Shown: positions 36,851-49,523 of the stretch, in pieces | Numbering within the stretch: position 1 is the first letter of the stretch | How the letters are laid out: each line of letters opens with the position of its first letter | Assembly (NCBI GenBank): GCA_935421135.1 | Contig: OW285189.1 | Location: forward strand, 18,912,298-18,976,297 | Reading direction: 5' to 3' | Length of the DNA: 64,000 nucleotides | Source: Bugulina stolonifera | Lineage: Eukaryota > Bryozoa > Gymnolaemata > Cheilostomatida > Bugulidae | Program-made: the position numbers and the translations under genes | The notes under the pieces: generated by a model | What the model was told of the DNA's origin: nothing | Seen by the model: only the letters and a program-made list of their open reading frames with translations | Databases searched by the model: none

Positions 36851-37270
36851 CACTGCGATTTCACTGCTCTAGTCCTGACCCTGCTATTAATGTAATGCAA
36901 ATTAATTAGTATAAATATTCCCAGTAGTCAATGCAAATGAATTACTTTCAAAAATCTCTCAACTTCAGTGCAACGACTGAAGTTGGCCGGTAGGTGAAGG
37001 TAAAATATTAATACTACCTGTTTTGGTACTTACCTGTAAGCCTTAGTTAAATTTATTGCCACTATTTAATTTTAGTAATAAGCAACGATAAACTGTAAGC
37101 CTACTGTAATTAAATTTTTGCCGGTATTGTTCTTACCTTGACATTCTTTGTGTTATAGGCCGAAGTCTATGAGAGTGTGTGTGTACAGTTAGACACGGTT
37201 CTAGCTAACTTTTTATCCCATTTGCAGTAGAAGCAAAGGATTTGCAAGTTAACTGAAGGCACAAGTCATA

Positions 37271-40200
37271 ATGGATAGGTAGTAGCTCGTAATCTAGATC
37301 GTTATGTCAAATAAAATTCTCTTCAGTCTTGTGGCATGAAACAACCATATGGTTACACATCTTTTCACATCTTCAAGTTATCAAACCAGCTTGATTTAAA
37401 TGGTCATGTGTATTAATTTTACTTCTTATGTCTACAGTTCATCTGAAAGAGATATGGCAGGTCGAACAAAAGATATATTTAAAGCATCGTGGAAGAAGCA
37501 GAACAAACTACATCAAGAGTATCTTACAAGTAGACAAAGGTACAATTATTTGTACTCTTCCTATTTTTTATGACGTGCACTAACACCATTGCTTATATTT
37601 TTTCCATAACATATAATATGGATTCATTATCTTGGTATTATAATATTATTCTAGTTAGCATTCTTGTTCTCTAATGATGATCTCTTATTATAATATAGAA
37701 ACAGTCAAGACAGCGTCAAAAGGATTATTGAGGCAACGACTTTAGACATTGGTGTTAGCTCCAGGGTAGATAATCATCATGACAGCTCATTTTTCGATGA
37801 GGGTTTTTTCTTGGAGCTTGATGAAGCCGAAGCTAAAAGGCAAGTGGCATTAGATGATGGAGATAAAGTAGACAAATCAAGAGATAAAGTAGATAAATCA
37901 AAGGATGCAATCTTTGATGAGCAATGCGAATTTAGTGATGTAATTGAAGAACAATATTTTGGAAATGTAAGCAGTATTACTTCTAATGACATAGAAAAAG
38001 TCGTGATTCCTACAGATTACACTGGTAATAATAGGGATGTGGAGGATGACTTCGGTTACATTGACTCACAATACTTTACTACCGTTTCCTGTGGTCCAGT
38101 TGGTGGCATTTTGGGCTCCTCTGTCACAAACTCCCATGACATTACAAACCTAGAGGATCTTAACTATGTTGATCAGCAACTTTTTGGTATTCAAACGGAT
38201 GCATTACCTGATACCAAACACTCCATCAGTAAAACTGTGACTGATGCTAATAGCAGAGTTGTTGTGAATTCAAGTACAATCTCAAATAGTCAACCTCAAC
38301 AAATGACTGTTCATGACGCATCCTCCTTATTTCAAGAGAACCACAGGGATCGACATAGGCATGAACAACAATTCCCTTTTTCTTCAACCGATGAAGTGCC
38401 ATCGTCAGATTATGTGACACAACAACTCGATCAAAGGCATAATGAACCACATGAACTAACCGACAAGGAAATTGTTCCCAATACTATTAAAAAAATACAA
38501 GTCAAGAAACCTCCAGAAAAGAAGAGTCTTACAGAGGGTGTTAGCAAGAAAGATGTGACAGCTGAATCAACAGTTCCCAAACAGTCAAGGTAGACTAAGT
38601 TTAAACTCATACTCGTATGTACAAATTTGCAATGACTTTAATCTTCTGCATTAGAATAGCAAATTCCAGTCACACTCTAACTCTTGGGGCTTTTAGGATG
38701 TTTCTTCGCTTTTTAAGACTTCCAATTAATGTGTGATCATATGCATTAGTGATAGTAAATGAAAAAAATATGCCAAATAATACAGTATGTAGTATACAAA
38801 TGAAGTTATTAGTCTTGTTATGATATAAACTACACGTATATTAATCACGATTTATTATCGGTAATTGCTAAATATATTACATGCAGCAAATGTTTTGTCT
38901 ACCCTTCCATGTTTAGTGGCAAGACAGACCGTAAGGGTCACCTGATTCTAGAAGCTCTAGTCCCAGATCTGTCTAAGGAGCCTGGATACCATGTGGTGGA
39001 CCTGCTGGTGGACACTAAGGTATATGAAGATGGTAAGTTTACCATGGCTAAAAAGGTTATATTAATATTATCATAGTTCAAAACCTGTTGTTCTGTTTTC
39101 TGAAGGCTGCAAATCCACACATCTACCACAATGGAAAATCAAATGACAACATACTTGTATTTATAGTTCCTAGGTAACAATAATTATTAGCTCAGAACTA
39201 CTGTAGAAATATGTTGAAAAACTCTAAACTACATGTACATGTAGGTAATGAGTACGACATTATAATAATGTTTCTTATAATATTGTACTTGCTGTCTATT
39301 TTCTAGTAGATTAACTATGACCTCTACCTCCATATTATGGTCAGTTACTGTCTATGCATTCTACATTCAGGCAAGTTACATGTAAATAATATAGTTATGT
39401 TTATTATTACATGTTTTAGACAAAGTTGTTTGCATCAATAAACCATACAGCTTAGCTTCCCAAGGTAAGACCAGTCTTTGCAATATACAAGTTATGCTCT
39501 ATCATGCTATGTTATGTTATGTTATGTTATGTTATGTTATGTTATGTTATGTTATGTTATGTTATGTTATGTTATGCTATGCTGTTTTATGTTATGTATA
39601 ACTTTGCACTATCTAATACAATTTTGTGTCACAAATTTATCTTTGGGTTTGCATGTTCATAGTTTGTACAAAGCCTGTATTATGTAACTTATAGCATAAC
39701 CCCAATTCACTGTAGATGGCCCGGGCTTGTATCATAGTGTATCCAAGTACCTGCCTGAGATTGCTAGGAGACTCAAGTATAATGGTGACTTATATCTCTG
39801 CCACAGACTGGATAAGGGTGTCAGTGGAGTACTACTGCTTGCCAAGTATGTTCACATTGTACAGATATATAACCTGTAAAGTTCAATCTCTATATTCTAA
39901 TTTGATTAACTTAGATAGCATGGCGGTTATACCTGTACACATTTCTCTCGATTTCAGAGGCGAGGAGGAGGCTGCCAGTATCAAGAAAAGATTTGAAATA
40001 GGGAATGTCTACAAGTTCTATACTGCTCTAACTCATGGTGTACCGGAGCCTCTTAGTGGTATCATAGATATTCCAATTGGCACGGAAACCAAAATGAAAC
40101 ATGGCATCTACAGGGTAAAACCTTGATTGCTAATAATTCTTTATTTTTAAAACTTGGAAAAATTTAATAATGTTGTTAGAATTTCAATCCTCAAACATGT

Positions 40201-41671
40201 CTGCAGAGAGATGTACAAGTATGCATATATTTTTTAACTGGTGCACATATTGCTAGCTAAGAATACTAGAGAGTGGCTACAGATTCATGTATTCATGGCT
40301 GCTGTGTGCATAGTCCTATGTTCATATCATGTATTCAATGACACTATGTTTTGTTTCTTGTTGTATGTACTTATTATGTGTCCAAATATGTAGTGCGCAC
40401 CAAACAGCCACCATGTGTATCAGTCAAATATTGTATTTATTCAGTCGGTTTTGCTTCCTCATGACACAAAGAGTACTAGGCAGGGGATTTACTCAGCGCA
40501 AACTAAGTATGAAGTAGTCAAGTATAATCGGACTGCAGCCTTGTTAGAACTTGAGCCCACAACAGGTAAGTCATCACATCATGTGTATAACCTCTGCGTG
40601 TACTCACACATTACCTAGTGCTTAGAGTTGAACTAATGAACACTGTCAATCATAATATCCTACACCATGAGCTGTCCAAACACCTGGATTTATATTAGGT
40701 AATTAGTTATTGACTGGTGAATGCTGTACATAATGTAATGGCTTTTGTATGTTAGCTAGTGAGGCATTAATTTGCACTAAAATCCTATATATGTTATAAT
40801 GTAGAGAATCTTCCCTAAATGAGAGTTGTCTTCGCTTCATTTTGTAAGTTGTCCGCTCTTACCCCAACCACAGAATGTACATGTAGATGTCACTTAGCAC
40901 GGATTTAGTAACTGTTAACTTCCGAGCTAGTGCACAGGATGACAATTCTAGACTAGCTATGTATACTCTATGCTTGCACATAGTTTGTAGAATTGATATG
41001 GTTACAGGTCGTAAACACCAGCTGCGTGTGCATCTTGCTGATGGAATAGAGACACCAATATTAGGAGATCATAAATATTCACATAGAGATAAGTTTGCTC
41101 CGCAGGTAAATCTTAGCTGCCAACAATTGTTCATCCCTTTATGTGTGCATTAGTAGCAGGCTTGGGCCCAAAATCTACTACTGAATAGGCTACTCAGATG
41201 GTTAACATTCAATGGTATTTTATTTTGTATTGGATATTGGTGGACTAGGATTGGAACCCAAGCCAACTCAACACTAACTTCCTAAAGCATATTATACTAT
41301 GTGAAGCATTGGAACATTGACTTTGTGTATAGCACTTCAAACTCAATCTAGAGCATTTCCATAGGAGACAACTCCCAAGTGTTTATTTTGTGGAAGGACA
41401 ACTCCCATTTCCAAACATAATAGACCTATTATAATAATGTTCTACATGTATATTTACTGAAATTCAGATGATTTCCTTGTAGTGGCTGTCTGGGGACATA
41501 ATGGCAAAGTTCAATCTCAAGTCACACTATACTGGGAAGATGCCTATGCATTTGCATGCCAGACGCCTAGTATTGCCCAACTACTTTAGTAATGGTAGGG
41601 AACTCACTCTAACTGCCAAGTTACCCAAGTTCTTCAGTAGGTCTATCAAACTCATGAAATTCTTCAGGTGA
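37271..41671 (+). CDS. RPUSD4: RPUSD4-type RluA-family pseudouridine synthase with long N-terminal extension
   Basis: Ten exons: 37271-37278, 37438-37539, 37699-38589, 38917-39032, 39420-39464, 39716-39845, 39958-40114, 40445-40565, 41008-41105 and 41483-41671. They total 1857 bases (618 residues plus TGA) with consistent phases. The catalytic block reads VVCINKPYSLASQDGPG, then CHRLDKGVSGVLLLAK (Asp about 420), TGRKHQLRVHLADG (about 523-536), ILGDHKYS and LHARRLVLP. The last three resemble animal RPUSD4, which in vertebrates isomerises uridine in mitochondrial RNAs. The catalytic part (about 334-618) is normal in size. The first 333 residues are acidic, low in structure and carry a repeated short motif; human RPUSD4 is about 377 residues in all. 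Exon 1 codes only eight bases (ATGGATAG). The start is inferred from frame continuity. Confidence 0.9.
39506..39597. repeat. (TTATG)n pentanucleotide microsatellite
   Basis: About 17 units of TTATG with a few GCTATG variants at the edges. It lies in the RPUSD4 intron between exons 5 and 6. The long frame it creates (CYVML repeats) is an artefact. Confidence 0.95.
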
Positions 41672-41955
41672 TGAACGATAACTTGTCAATCTCATTCTTT
41701 CAAACTTTTATTACGATTACTATTAAATGTACAGTAATAATATTTACCAGGTATTATTGTGCATTACAAGTAGATGACGGCTACAAAATATCATACAGAT
41801 ATCTAACTGTCTAGTTAGTAAGGTTTCATTTTTAAATTGCACTATTATATTTAACATTCCTAATGATAAGAGTGGTTGCTTGCATATTGACAATTATAAT
41901 ATGCAGACCTTATTGATGCAGTCATGGTTATCAAAAATATAATACCATACTATGG

Positions 41956-41961
41956 AATAAA
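41956..41961 (+). terminator. Possible poly(A) signal for RPUSD4
   Basis: AATAAA lies 285 bases after the RPUSD4 stop. An earlier ATTAAA at 41722-41727 is an alternative. Neither is supported by transcript data. Confidence 0.35.
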
Positions 41962-42303
41962 GAATAGGTATACACCAATTTCAGGGGGTTTCTTTCTCAA
42001 AAAGGTTCATCAGTCAGAAGTATCAAATGATAAATAGAAATGGATGGCATACAACTTCAATTCAGACCTGCTGTGGCTCAGTGTGGTACACAGTATTTGT
42101 TATCCATCTTTCAGTGCCTTAGTGCTGCCAACCTGTATATTCATATAGGAGAATATAACAATAGCTACAAGTCTTGATATTTATGTTTTAGCTGAAACTA
42201 CAGTTTATAGATTGGGGTCTAGCATAGTAAATTAGGAACTAGCTTGTGGGGTTTTCGGTATGGTATGCTTTACCAAGAAACAATTTTGAATATCACATAC
42301 TAT

Positions 42304-42893
42304 AGGATAAGACCACTGCATGATATAAGACCACTGTATGATATATACATGTATGCAAGACTACTGTATGGTATATATAAGACTACTGTATGATATATAC
42401 ATGTATATAGGACTACTGTATGATATATATAGGACTACTGTATGATATATATAAGACTACTGTATGATATATATAAGACTACTGTATGATATATATAAGA
42501 CTACTGTATGATATATATATAAGACTACTGTATGATATATATAAGACTACTGTATGATATATATATAAGACTACTGTATGATATATATATAAGACTACTG
42601 TATGATATATATAAGACTACTGTATGATATATATAAGACTACTGTATGATATATATAAGACTACTGTATGATATATATAAGACTACTGTATGATATATAT
42701 AAGACTACTGTATGATATATATAAGACTACTGTATGATATATATAAGACTACTGTATGATATATATAAGACTACTGTATGATATATGTAAGACTACTGTA
42801 TGATATATGTAAGACTACTGTATGATATATATAAGACTACTGTATGATATATATAAGACTACTGTATGATATATATAAGACTACTGTATGATG
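42304..42893. repeat. 22-24 bp minisatellite, about 26 copies
   Basis: Head-to-tail copies of AAGACTACTGTATGATATAT with 0-4 extra AT. The outer copies on the left are more diverged (CCACTG, TACATGTATGC), while inner copies are near-identical, as expected from unequal exchange. It separates the convergent 3' ends of RPUSD4 and CHMP1. Confidence 0.95.
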
Positions 42894-43102
42894 GGCTAGA
42901 CGCTATGTACAGGAGGAAGCAACTCCAAAGATAAGGAAAATTCCATATTGGAGAAACCAAAAGATTTCAGTTAACTTTGAACATTCTTATATTGCTCTGG
43001 CATAATTTTACTTATTTTCAGGATCCATTTCAAATTTATATTGATACATTTGGTTTTACACACATCCTATCTTATATGGCTGTTGATAACACTATTATCG
43101 AT

Positions 43103-45376
43103 TCAAGGTCTAAGACTAAAAGAGCTTTGGTTCAACAAATAATGAGATCAGTTTCATGAAAATCTGGGGAGGGCCAGGTTGGCTAAAATTCACATCCACC
43201 AAAACACTTACCGCCTAGAGAGATTATCTTCTTTAGCTGAAGCAGCTGAGGCTTCCAAAGTAGACTGGCCAGGCTGTAAGTCTTTAAGCTGCTCTGTTAT
43301 ATCCAAATCATTCTCAGCAGCAACCTCCTTCATCAAGTCCTCAACCTGACCAGCCGGTGCTGACGTGGCAAATGCTGATCCCATGGCTTGTTCCATTGTC
43401 TAAACATTTTATACAAGTTTATATAGGCCTACTACTTTTAAAAAATCATAGGCTATGAGCACACACAAGTAAATACAGCACATAAATTCAACTACTACAT
43501 TGTAACAAACATTTTACCTGCTATATTATAATACTTGATACAACTACATCAAATAACGTACCAACTACTGCATTGTATGTAATGCTGAGGCACATTTATT
43601 AGGGCTGGAACGAATCCAAAAATTTTCGAATCTGACGATTCCGATTCCTGACACCATGCAGATTCTCGATTCCGATTCCTAAACGATTCCGTGTGGAATT
43701 ACTCGTTTTAACAAATTCAATATCTTTTGTCACCAAATAAACCATGTAGTCAAACTGTATAAGCATATTTCATCTGCTATTCACTGTTAGTTTGTAAATG
43801 AGGACATTTTGTTCAACATTTTTTATTAATAATTAAATAATTTTATAAATAATTGCTGCAAAAAATAACAAAAACTTTACAATGTTGGATTCGAACCTGA
43901 GCATTTTGGAACCGAGATTCGGAACCGTGCCTAAGGATTCGGAATCGGATCCGGATTCGTGGATTTGTCACAGCCTTAACATTTATATGCATTCACATCT
44001 TACAACTGTCAGATGTACTATGGTGTATATTAGTGTTCACAAAACACTTGTATTGTACGTAATACATGTACATAGTGAATAGCTCACCGATTCCCTAACA
44101 TCCAGGTCTTCAAACTGTGTCTCGAATTTAGCCATTATTTTCTCTACTTCCTCCAAATTCATGGATGCCATTGCTCTATCCAGTCCTTTTGTTACCACTC
44201 CGAGGTTCTTTACCACCTAAAGGACCGCAGTAAATAATAAGTAGATGCCTGAAAAGCAAACACAGTCAAAACACAGGAATAGCTTCAAAGTTTTACATTT
44301 CATATACCTTCCTACAATAATCAAATTCATCACAAACTTAAAAAATTTAGGAAAAACTGAATAGTAAAAAGGAAACATGAACTATACAGATTACGTTTTG
44401 TGTGATTTCTTTTAATTTCACAGCTACTTCTACTAATAAAGCACCGTGCTTAGTGAAATTAAGCCTCTTTGTGTAGTTAACTGTAGGCTAGTATTAACTA
44501 CAATTCTGCATCCACCACTGGATGGTGTAAAACTTACCCCTTTCATTGCTACAGCTGTCTGAACTCTGCTGGAGACTGCATCCACCCTTGCACTCATCCT
44601 CATAAAATTTAAGCACTCATTTTTCTTCCTTATTGCATTTTCAGCATATATCTTTGCTCCTTCTATATTTCGTTGAGTCTGTAAAATACGCTCCGTATGT
44701 CAATGAATTATTGTTATCCTGATAAAGGATTCAAAGGCATACAGTATACAGATAGCTGGTATGACTATTGAATTTACTCTCTGTACGTAGTAATAGTAAT
44801 GCTTACAACATTGCATTAGATGATAGTCTGACATTATCAAACTTAGAATAAGTGGTCATTTCTAAAACAATGCAATGCTCTATATGGGGATGAAGGCTTT
44901 CGGATTTGACCTAACCACAAGAGAAGTCAAAAAATTTTAATAAAATTGTAATGAAAAAAAAAATTAACTAGTTTTGGCTACTCCCCAGCATATTAAAAAT
45001 ATGTGTTACTGTTAGTTAGAATAGTAAACATAATTCTATGATAATATTACTGAAATATCATCGTGTAGATAACTTCAACAACTTTTATTCCACTGATGGT
45101 ACCAAGAGTGGATAACTGCTGTAGTAACATACCATTGCTCTCTTCATTTTAGCTTTCTCCTTGTCCTGCTCTTTTTCAGCCTTTTTAGCTAATTTGTCTA
45201 ATTGTTTAGCAGAAAACTAAAACACGTACAAAAATTATATCACAAGTACAAACATGAAAAATATTCCTCAAGTAGAACTACGTACATCAAATAACTATCT
45301 ACTCATTTTATACCTTCTACTATAGAATTGATGTTACCTTCAATTGGAAAAGTGTATCTTGAAGTGATTCAGGCAT
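43103..45376 (-). CDS. CHMP1: CHMP1, ESCRT-III subunit
   Basis: Exons 45338-45376, 45133-45216, 44538-44678, 44088-44216, 43212-43399 and a 13-base last coding exon at 43103-43115: 594 bases, 197 residues, matching the usual 196-199. The protein begins [14 protein letters not shown] and contains [65 protein letters not shown] and EDLDV. It ends in [17 protein letters not shown]1 forms late ESCRT-III filaments and recruits the ATPase VPS4 and spastin through its C-terminal MIM motif, acting at endosomes, the midbody and the nuclear envelope. The first five exons are secure. The last is chosen by phase and a good acceptor (CTCTTTTAG). It gives a shortened MIM (LSRRLRP instead of LSRRLAALR), so the true last exon may differ. 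Confidence 0.9.
43600..43978. mobile_element. hAT-type MITE (379 bp) with 8-bp target duplication
   Basis: The ends are TAGGGCTGGAACGAATCCA and, inverted, TAAGGCTGTGACAAATCCA. They are flanked by perfect direct repeats ACATTTAT at 43592-43599 and 43979-43986. An 8-bp duplication and GGCTG-type ends identify the hAT superfamily. Subterminal GATTCCGATTC-like words occur on both sides. There is no transposase frame. It sits in the CHMP1 intron between exons 4 and 5. Confidence 0.9.
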
Positions 45377-47027
45377 CTTTATCCTATGGTATTTTATATC
45401 TGCTTTAACAGTATTCTATGATTGGCCAATAAAAGTTGGATCTGCAAAGACATCATTCTATCATATACATGTACATTGTCTGTGGAACCACATGAATTGA
45501 ACCACATGAATTGTTCACTTATTCTCAAATTACCTTAATCCTGTTGGTCCTGAATACTATACTATCTTTAGACAAAATACAACTAATACGAGTAATGTAT
45601 ATTTGGTCTACAAAACCATACATCCAAGTTTTCTGTGTTGGGCATGAATGTATTGCATTAAAAAGAATGATCTACAGTGTAATACTAAATGCATTGTTAT
45701 GATTTTACTCCTTATATCTGATAATCTACCTCAGCGTAATGGTGTAGATCACAATTCTCATTCGTAAAAATGGAAGTTCGTATCCCAATAATGCCAAACC
45801 TTTTATTCTCACTACTTTGACCATTGCACATGCAAGATTTTTTAAACAGCATAGTACTACTAAAAACCATTTACTATAAGTAATGTAAATTCAAACCTTT
45901 ATTGTGCCAAGGTTAATAGATGGATGTATGGTCAACTATATATATATTATTACCCGATCTGGTGCTATCAGTTTTTACTAAAAGTGTTGTGAAACGAAAC
46001 TGGTTTATTATGGTGGATGTCCACTGAATACGGTGACAGCAGCAGATATAAAAATAGCATGGTGAAACAAGAGGACCTCTGTGATTTCTCGACTTTCCAT
46101 GACATACAAGACTAGTGTTAATAAAGCTTCAAACCAACTAGACAGTGTTAGTAGGACTATTAGGTAGTAATGACTTAGGCGGGTTTGCTGGAGATTGAAA
46201 CATCCTATTAAATTTGTTGATTTTGCTCAAATACTGATCAGTGATACGCTTTAAAACATCTGCCTTGTTAAATGTAGTGAAGATATAGCTTTATTGCCAT
46301 TGGGAGCTTGGTGTCCAAATTTCAAGTCCCCGGTCTGCACCCACAAGCAGCCAGCTGAATTATAATTTCCTTCATTCTGATTTTGGTTCTCCGTACGTAG
46401 TAAATATGACGAGAGATTGGTTAACAAATAGCTCATTACAGGTGACATTACCTTACTTACATGTAGGCCTACACAACGAGCTAATAAACCTACGTAAATC
46501 TCTAATACAAACAATAATATACAATTGAAATTCCAAATGAGCCAGAATTAAGAATAAGAGTTGCAATTTTTATTTTATTACGTTTTACAACTGAAACATT
46601 GATTTATCTACTACCTACACTGACTAAACTCTCCCAAGAAAGTAGAATAAGGTGATGATAATAAGTAAATAATTATATATATAGGCCTAATAATTTAAAA
46701 TAATAAATAGTAATAAGTTTAGTACAATTGAATTTGAATTTCTTCATATTTTACATATTGATATATGCCCTACGCTGATAGGCCTATAATACTAGTAGTA
46801 TTGTATTGTAGTATCATAGTGTTGTATAGTATAAATTGCATAAGATAATAAAACTGTAGTATTTACCTCAGAATTTACCTCAGAATTTTTTTTACCTCAG
46901 ATGAGGTAGGACTCCACCATCAATTTCATGCAAATCTATAAGGGAGCCTCTAGTTTTAACTATTTTTTGGACTAGGGGGTCTGCAATATTTACAGTATAT
47001 CACTGTTTAGGATTGGAAGTTGGTTTC
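45377..47027. other. Intergenic, CHMP1 upstream region
   Basis: Contains the CHMP1 promoter side (just right of 45376) and AT-rich sequence. I see no conserved reading frame, RNA gene or clear repeat in 45400-46850. Near 46863-46906 the phrase TTACCTCAGA occurs three times in tandem, just downstream of the reverse transcriptase fragment in its reading direction, and may be its 3' tail. Confidence 0.45.
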
Positions 47028-47824
47028 TCATCTTATCTCACGAATTGTTCGTGGCAGGAAACTAGAGTGGTAAATGCATTTTTTGGCTGATATTGAGGTT
47101 GGCTCTCCTCTGGCAGCTGCTCTAGTGGTCATTGTTACCATCTCTCTGTCACCCACAATATCATCATATGCTCTGGATAGAGTCGAATGTTGTTCTTCAT
47201 TCTGAAGAATCCTGGTCAGTAGACACAGGCGATGGTTTTTTCTTCTATTTTCAAGGGTCCGGATCTCTAACTGATCTCTCGCCTCTGATACACTGTCAGT
47301 ACGCCCCCTTAGGTTTGCTATAAATCGTATGGCACTGTTCTGGATGAGTTCTATATCATGGATCTTGTTCTTAGTTGAAGGGTCCCATACTACATCTGCA
47401 TACTCAAGTATAGGTCTGCATATACTTGTGTAAGCCAGTAACTTGGCCTCTTTTGGAGCATGGTACATTAAATGTTTGATTCCTCCAAGTATTTTACGAG
47501 ACTTTGTGCATTTCTCGTGTATATGCTGATTAAACTTAAGATCTGATTGAATTGTTACTCCTAGGTATTTGACGGTTTCTGTCCATTCAAGACATGCAGT
47601 GCCTAATTTGTATTGAGGTATGGGTGTTACTCTTCCAAAGTTTATAGCTAGGCATTTCTTTTCATTGAATGGCATTTTCCATTTTGTAGACCACTCGTGT
47701 ACAGCGTTGATGTTATTTTGGAACATTTTTGCGTCCTCATTTGTATTTACAGTTTGGTAAAGTAGAGTGTCATCAGCATAAAGGCTAACTTTACATGACA
47801 GACTATTAGTACAGTTATAGTACT
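47028..47824 (-). mobile_element. 5'-truncated non-LTR retrotransposon, reverse transcriptase 3' part
   Basis: One open frame of about 265 codons ends at 47028. It holds the catalytic motif LYADDTLLYQ (near 47780), then HEWSTKWKMPFNEKKC, a KYLGVTI motif, the thumb segment KLLAYTSICRPILEYADVVW and the C-terminal FLPRTIREIR. This order is typical of CR1/RTE/Jockey-like LINE reverse transcriptases. The frame is closed by a stop upstream of YADD, and the palm motifs that come earlier in the enzyme are absent. The copy is therefore a dead 5'-truncated insertion, though its frame is intact and so fairly young. The direction opposes BTBD19. Confidence 0.9.
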
Positions 47825-49515
47825 AATAATAGGCCTATAGAATATGGAGCAATTCAAATTATATTAAACTCATTATTATTATCACTTTTAATCATAATAT
47901 ATAACCTAAGCAAGTCGGATTAAAATAAAAATAGTATTTTCATATCCTTTAATTTTATTTAATTTTGTTTGTAGCAAACAAAACTATTAAATTATTATTA
48001 TTTATTTATTTATTTTTTATTTTATTACTAATATTGCTTAGGTGAGCTTGGCCTACTAACACTTTATCATCTTAAACAGTACTACTGGCGCATTTATGGG
48101 CAAATTACTAACTTTATCCAACTCTTTCCCAATCGAGTTACTGAGCAACTCAGTTTCACTTGTGATTGATTGATTTTGATTGGTATGATTTTGAATGACT
48201 CACCGAGTTTTCCTATTTTTATATGTATTTAATACGTTGTTGTGTTATTAATCTCTACACTGGCTAGTGTTAATCTGGCTGTCACAAAGTATTCATGAAT
48301 TTAAAACAAACTATTTTATGTAACAACAAAAATGTTGATGTAAACTACAAAATGAAAACAGCAATCTCAGTAGGATCCAGTGTATCCTGGTTCATAATCA
48401 TGTGTTTATGTATATTGCCACTAAAGAGCTTACTATCAACCAATCAATGCACTATAACTTTCAAACAACCAATAAAAATTATCCAAACCATTTGCACTAG
48501 TCTAGAAAACTTAATCTAATCATATTGAGAGCAGACAACTCTGGTTTTTTGCTTTAGACTTGGAGTAAAATATTAGTCCAGTGATTACATTGTATACTAC
48601 TACCAGGCACTGTACTGTACCACATTACACTGTATATCATTGTAGTAGATTGTTGGATTATCTTTTTATAATCCATTTGAAGATGTTGCTTAATAATACC
48701 TACCTTGTACATGTATTTGCGCAGTCACTGTTGGACGTCATGTTGGCCAGTTGCATCTGATTTTATGTCTTCTTGTAATGTTTTACGTCCATCACAATTC
48801 TTGGCTCAACCTTGAGGACCAACCCGAGTTGCACCTTGTCAGCACACAGCCATAATAACAGCTTTATATCCATCTTATTGTTGTGCTTGAGTACGATACT
48901 ATATTGGGTCTGGGACATTTCATACATTGAGCATTAATTGTAGCTGCAAACCCATCGATCCTTTAGTCTGCAAACACAGCTACATGACTGTGTGTCTTTG
49001 CTAGTTTCATGATTGATTATTACTGAGTGATTTGTGGTAATCTGCTCTATACTGTTATTTCATAAGGCTGAGAGCCGAGATGCTTTGCTGTAAATTGTGA
49101 ATTAACGGTGTAATTGTTGTATAAATGATAATATTATCTACGTCGTAGTCTTCCGCTCGACCTGTAGCGGCCCACCTTTTTGTGTCGGGCTGTCGGGTGC
49201 CTTTTATTAATATATGTCCTATTCGTCACTCCCAATGGTACATTGGTCTGAACATTTTGCAAAATTAAATAGTTAATTGAGCATTGTTGCAGGCCGATGG
49301 CCCATCAACCCCTCAGACTCTGGATGGAGCCAATTTTGCATAAAAGGCGCCACACTTTTCTGTTAGAGTTGGACACTTTTTGGAGCTCAATACATTCCTA
49401 TCTACAATGTATCTTCTTAGATGCTCTGCATTCTTGATAGCTCTCTGTGAAACTGAGCGCTCAGGCCCTAGGGCCATAATAACTGAGCTCAAGGCAAAAG
49501 TAGTGTCTTGGGTTA
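47825..49515. other. Intergenic, AT-rich
   Basis: Includes a TTTA-rich stretch at 47940-48040. No coding or RNA gene features are visible. The stretch 49140-49500 is less AT-rich than its surroundings and may be an old mobile element, but I could not find its ends. Confidence 0.4.
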
Positions 49516-49523
49516 TATGCTAC

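Larger units (their letters stand above)
29271..37270. other. 8-kb gene-poor interval between divergent genes
   Basis: The region lies between the start of the minus-strand giant gene and the start of the plus-strand RPUSD4 gene, so it holds both promoters. I find two tRNA-type SINE copies, a foldback element, a pair of related segments at 29830-29880 and 30110-30160, and one weak exon pair near 35.7-36.3 kb. A 24-bp tandem duplication at 30505-30553 carries a donor-like GTAAGT on the minus strand and could be an untranslated exon of the giant gene. Otherwise I see nothing that reads as coding. Confidence 0.55.

Noticed and set aside
39478..39687. Plus-strand frame rich in CYVML repeats
   Set aside because: It translates the TTATG microsatellite inside an RPUSD4 intron.
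42304..42893. Regular short repeats that could suggest a CRISPR array
   Set aside because: The units are directly adjacent with no unique spacers, and the DNA is eukaryotic. It is a minisatellite.
42977..43159. 60-codon plus-strand frame before CHMP1
   Set aside because: No recognisable protein. It overlaps the proposed last coding exon of CHMP1 on the other strand.
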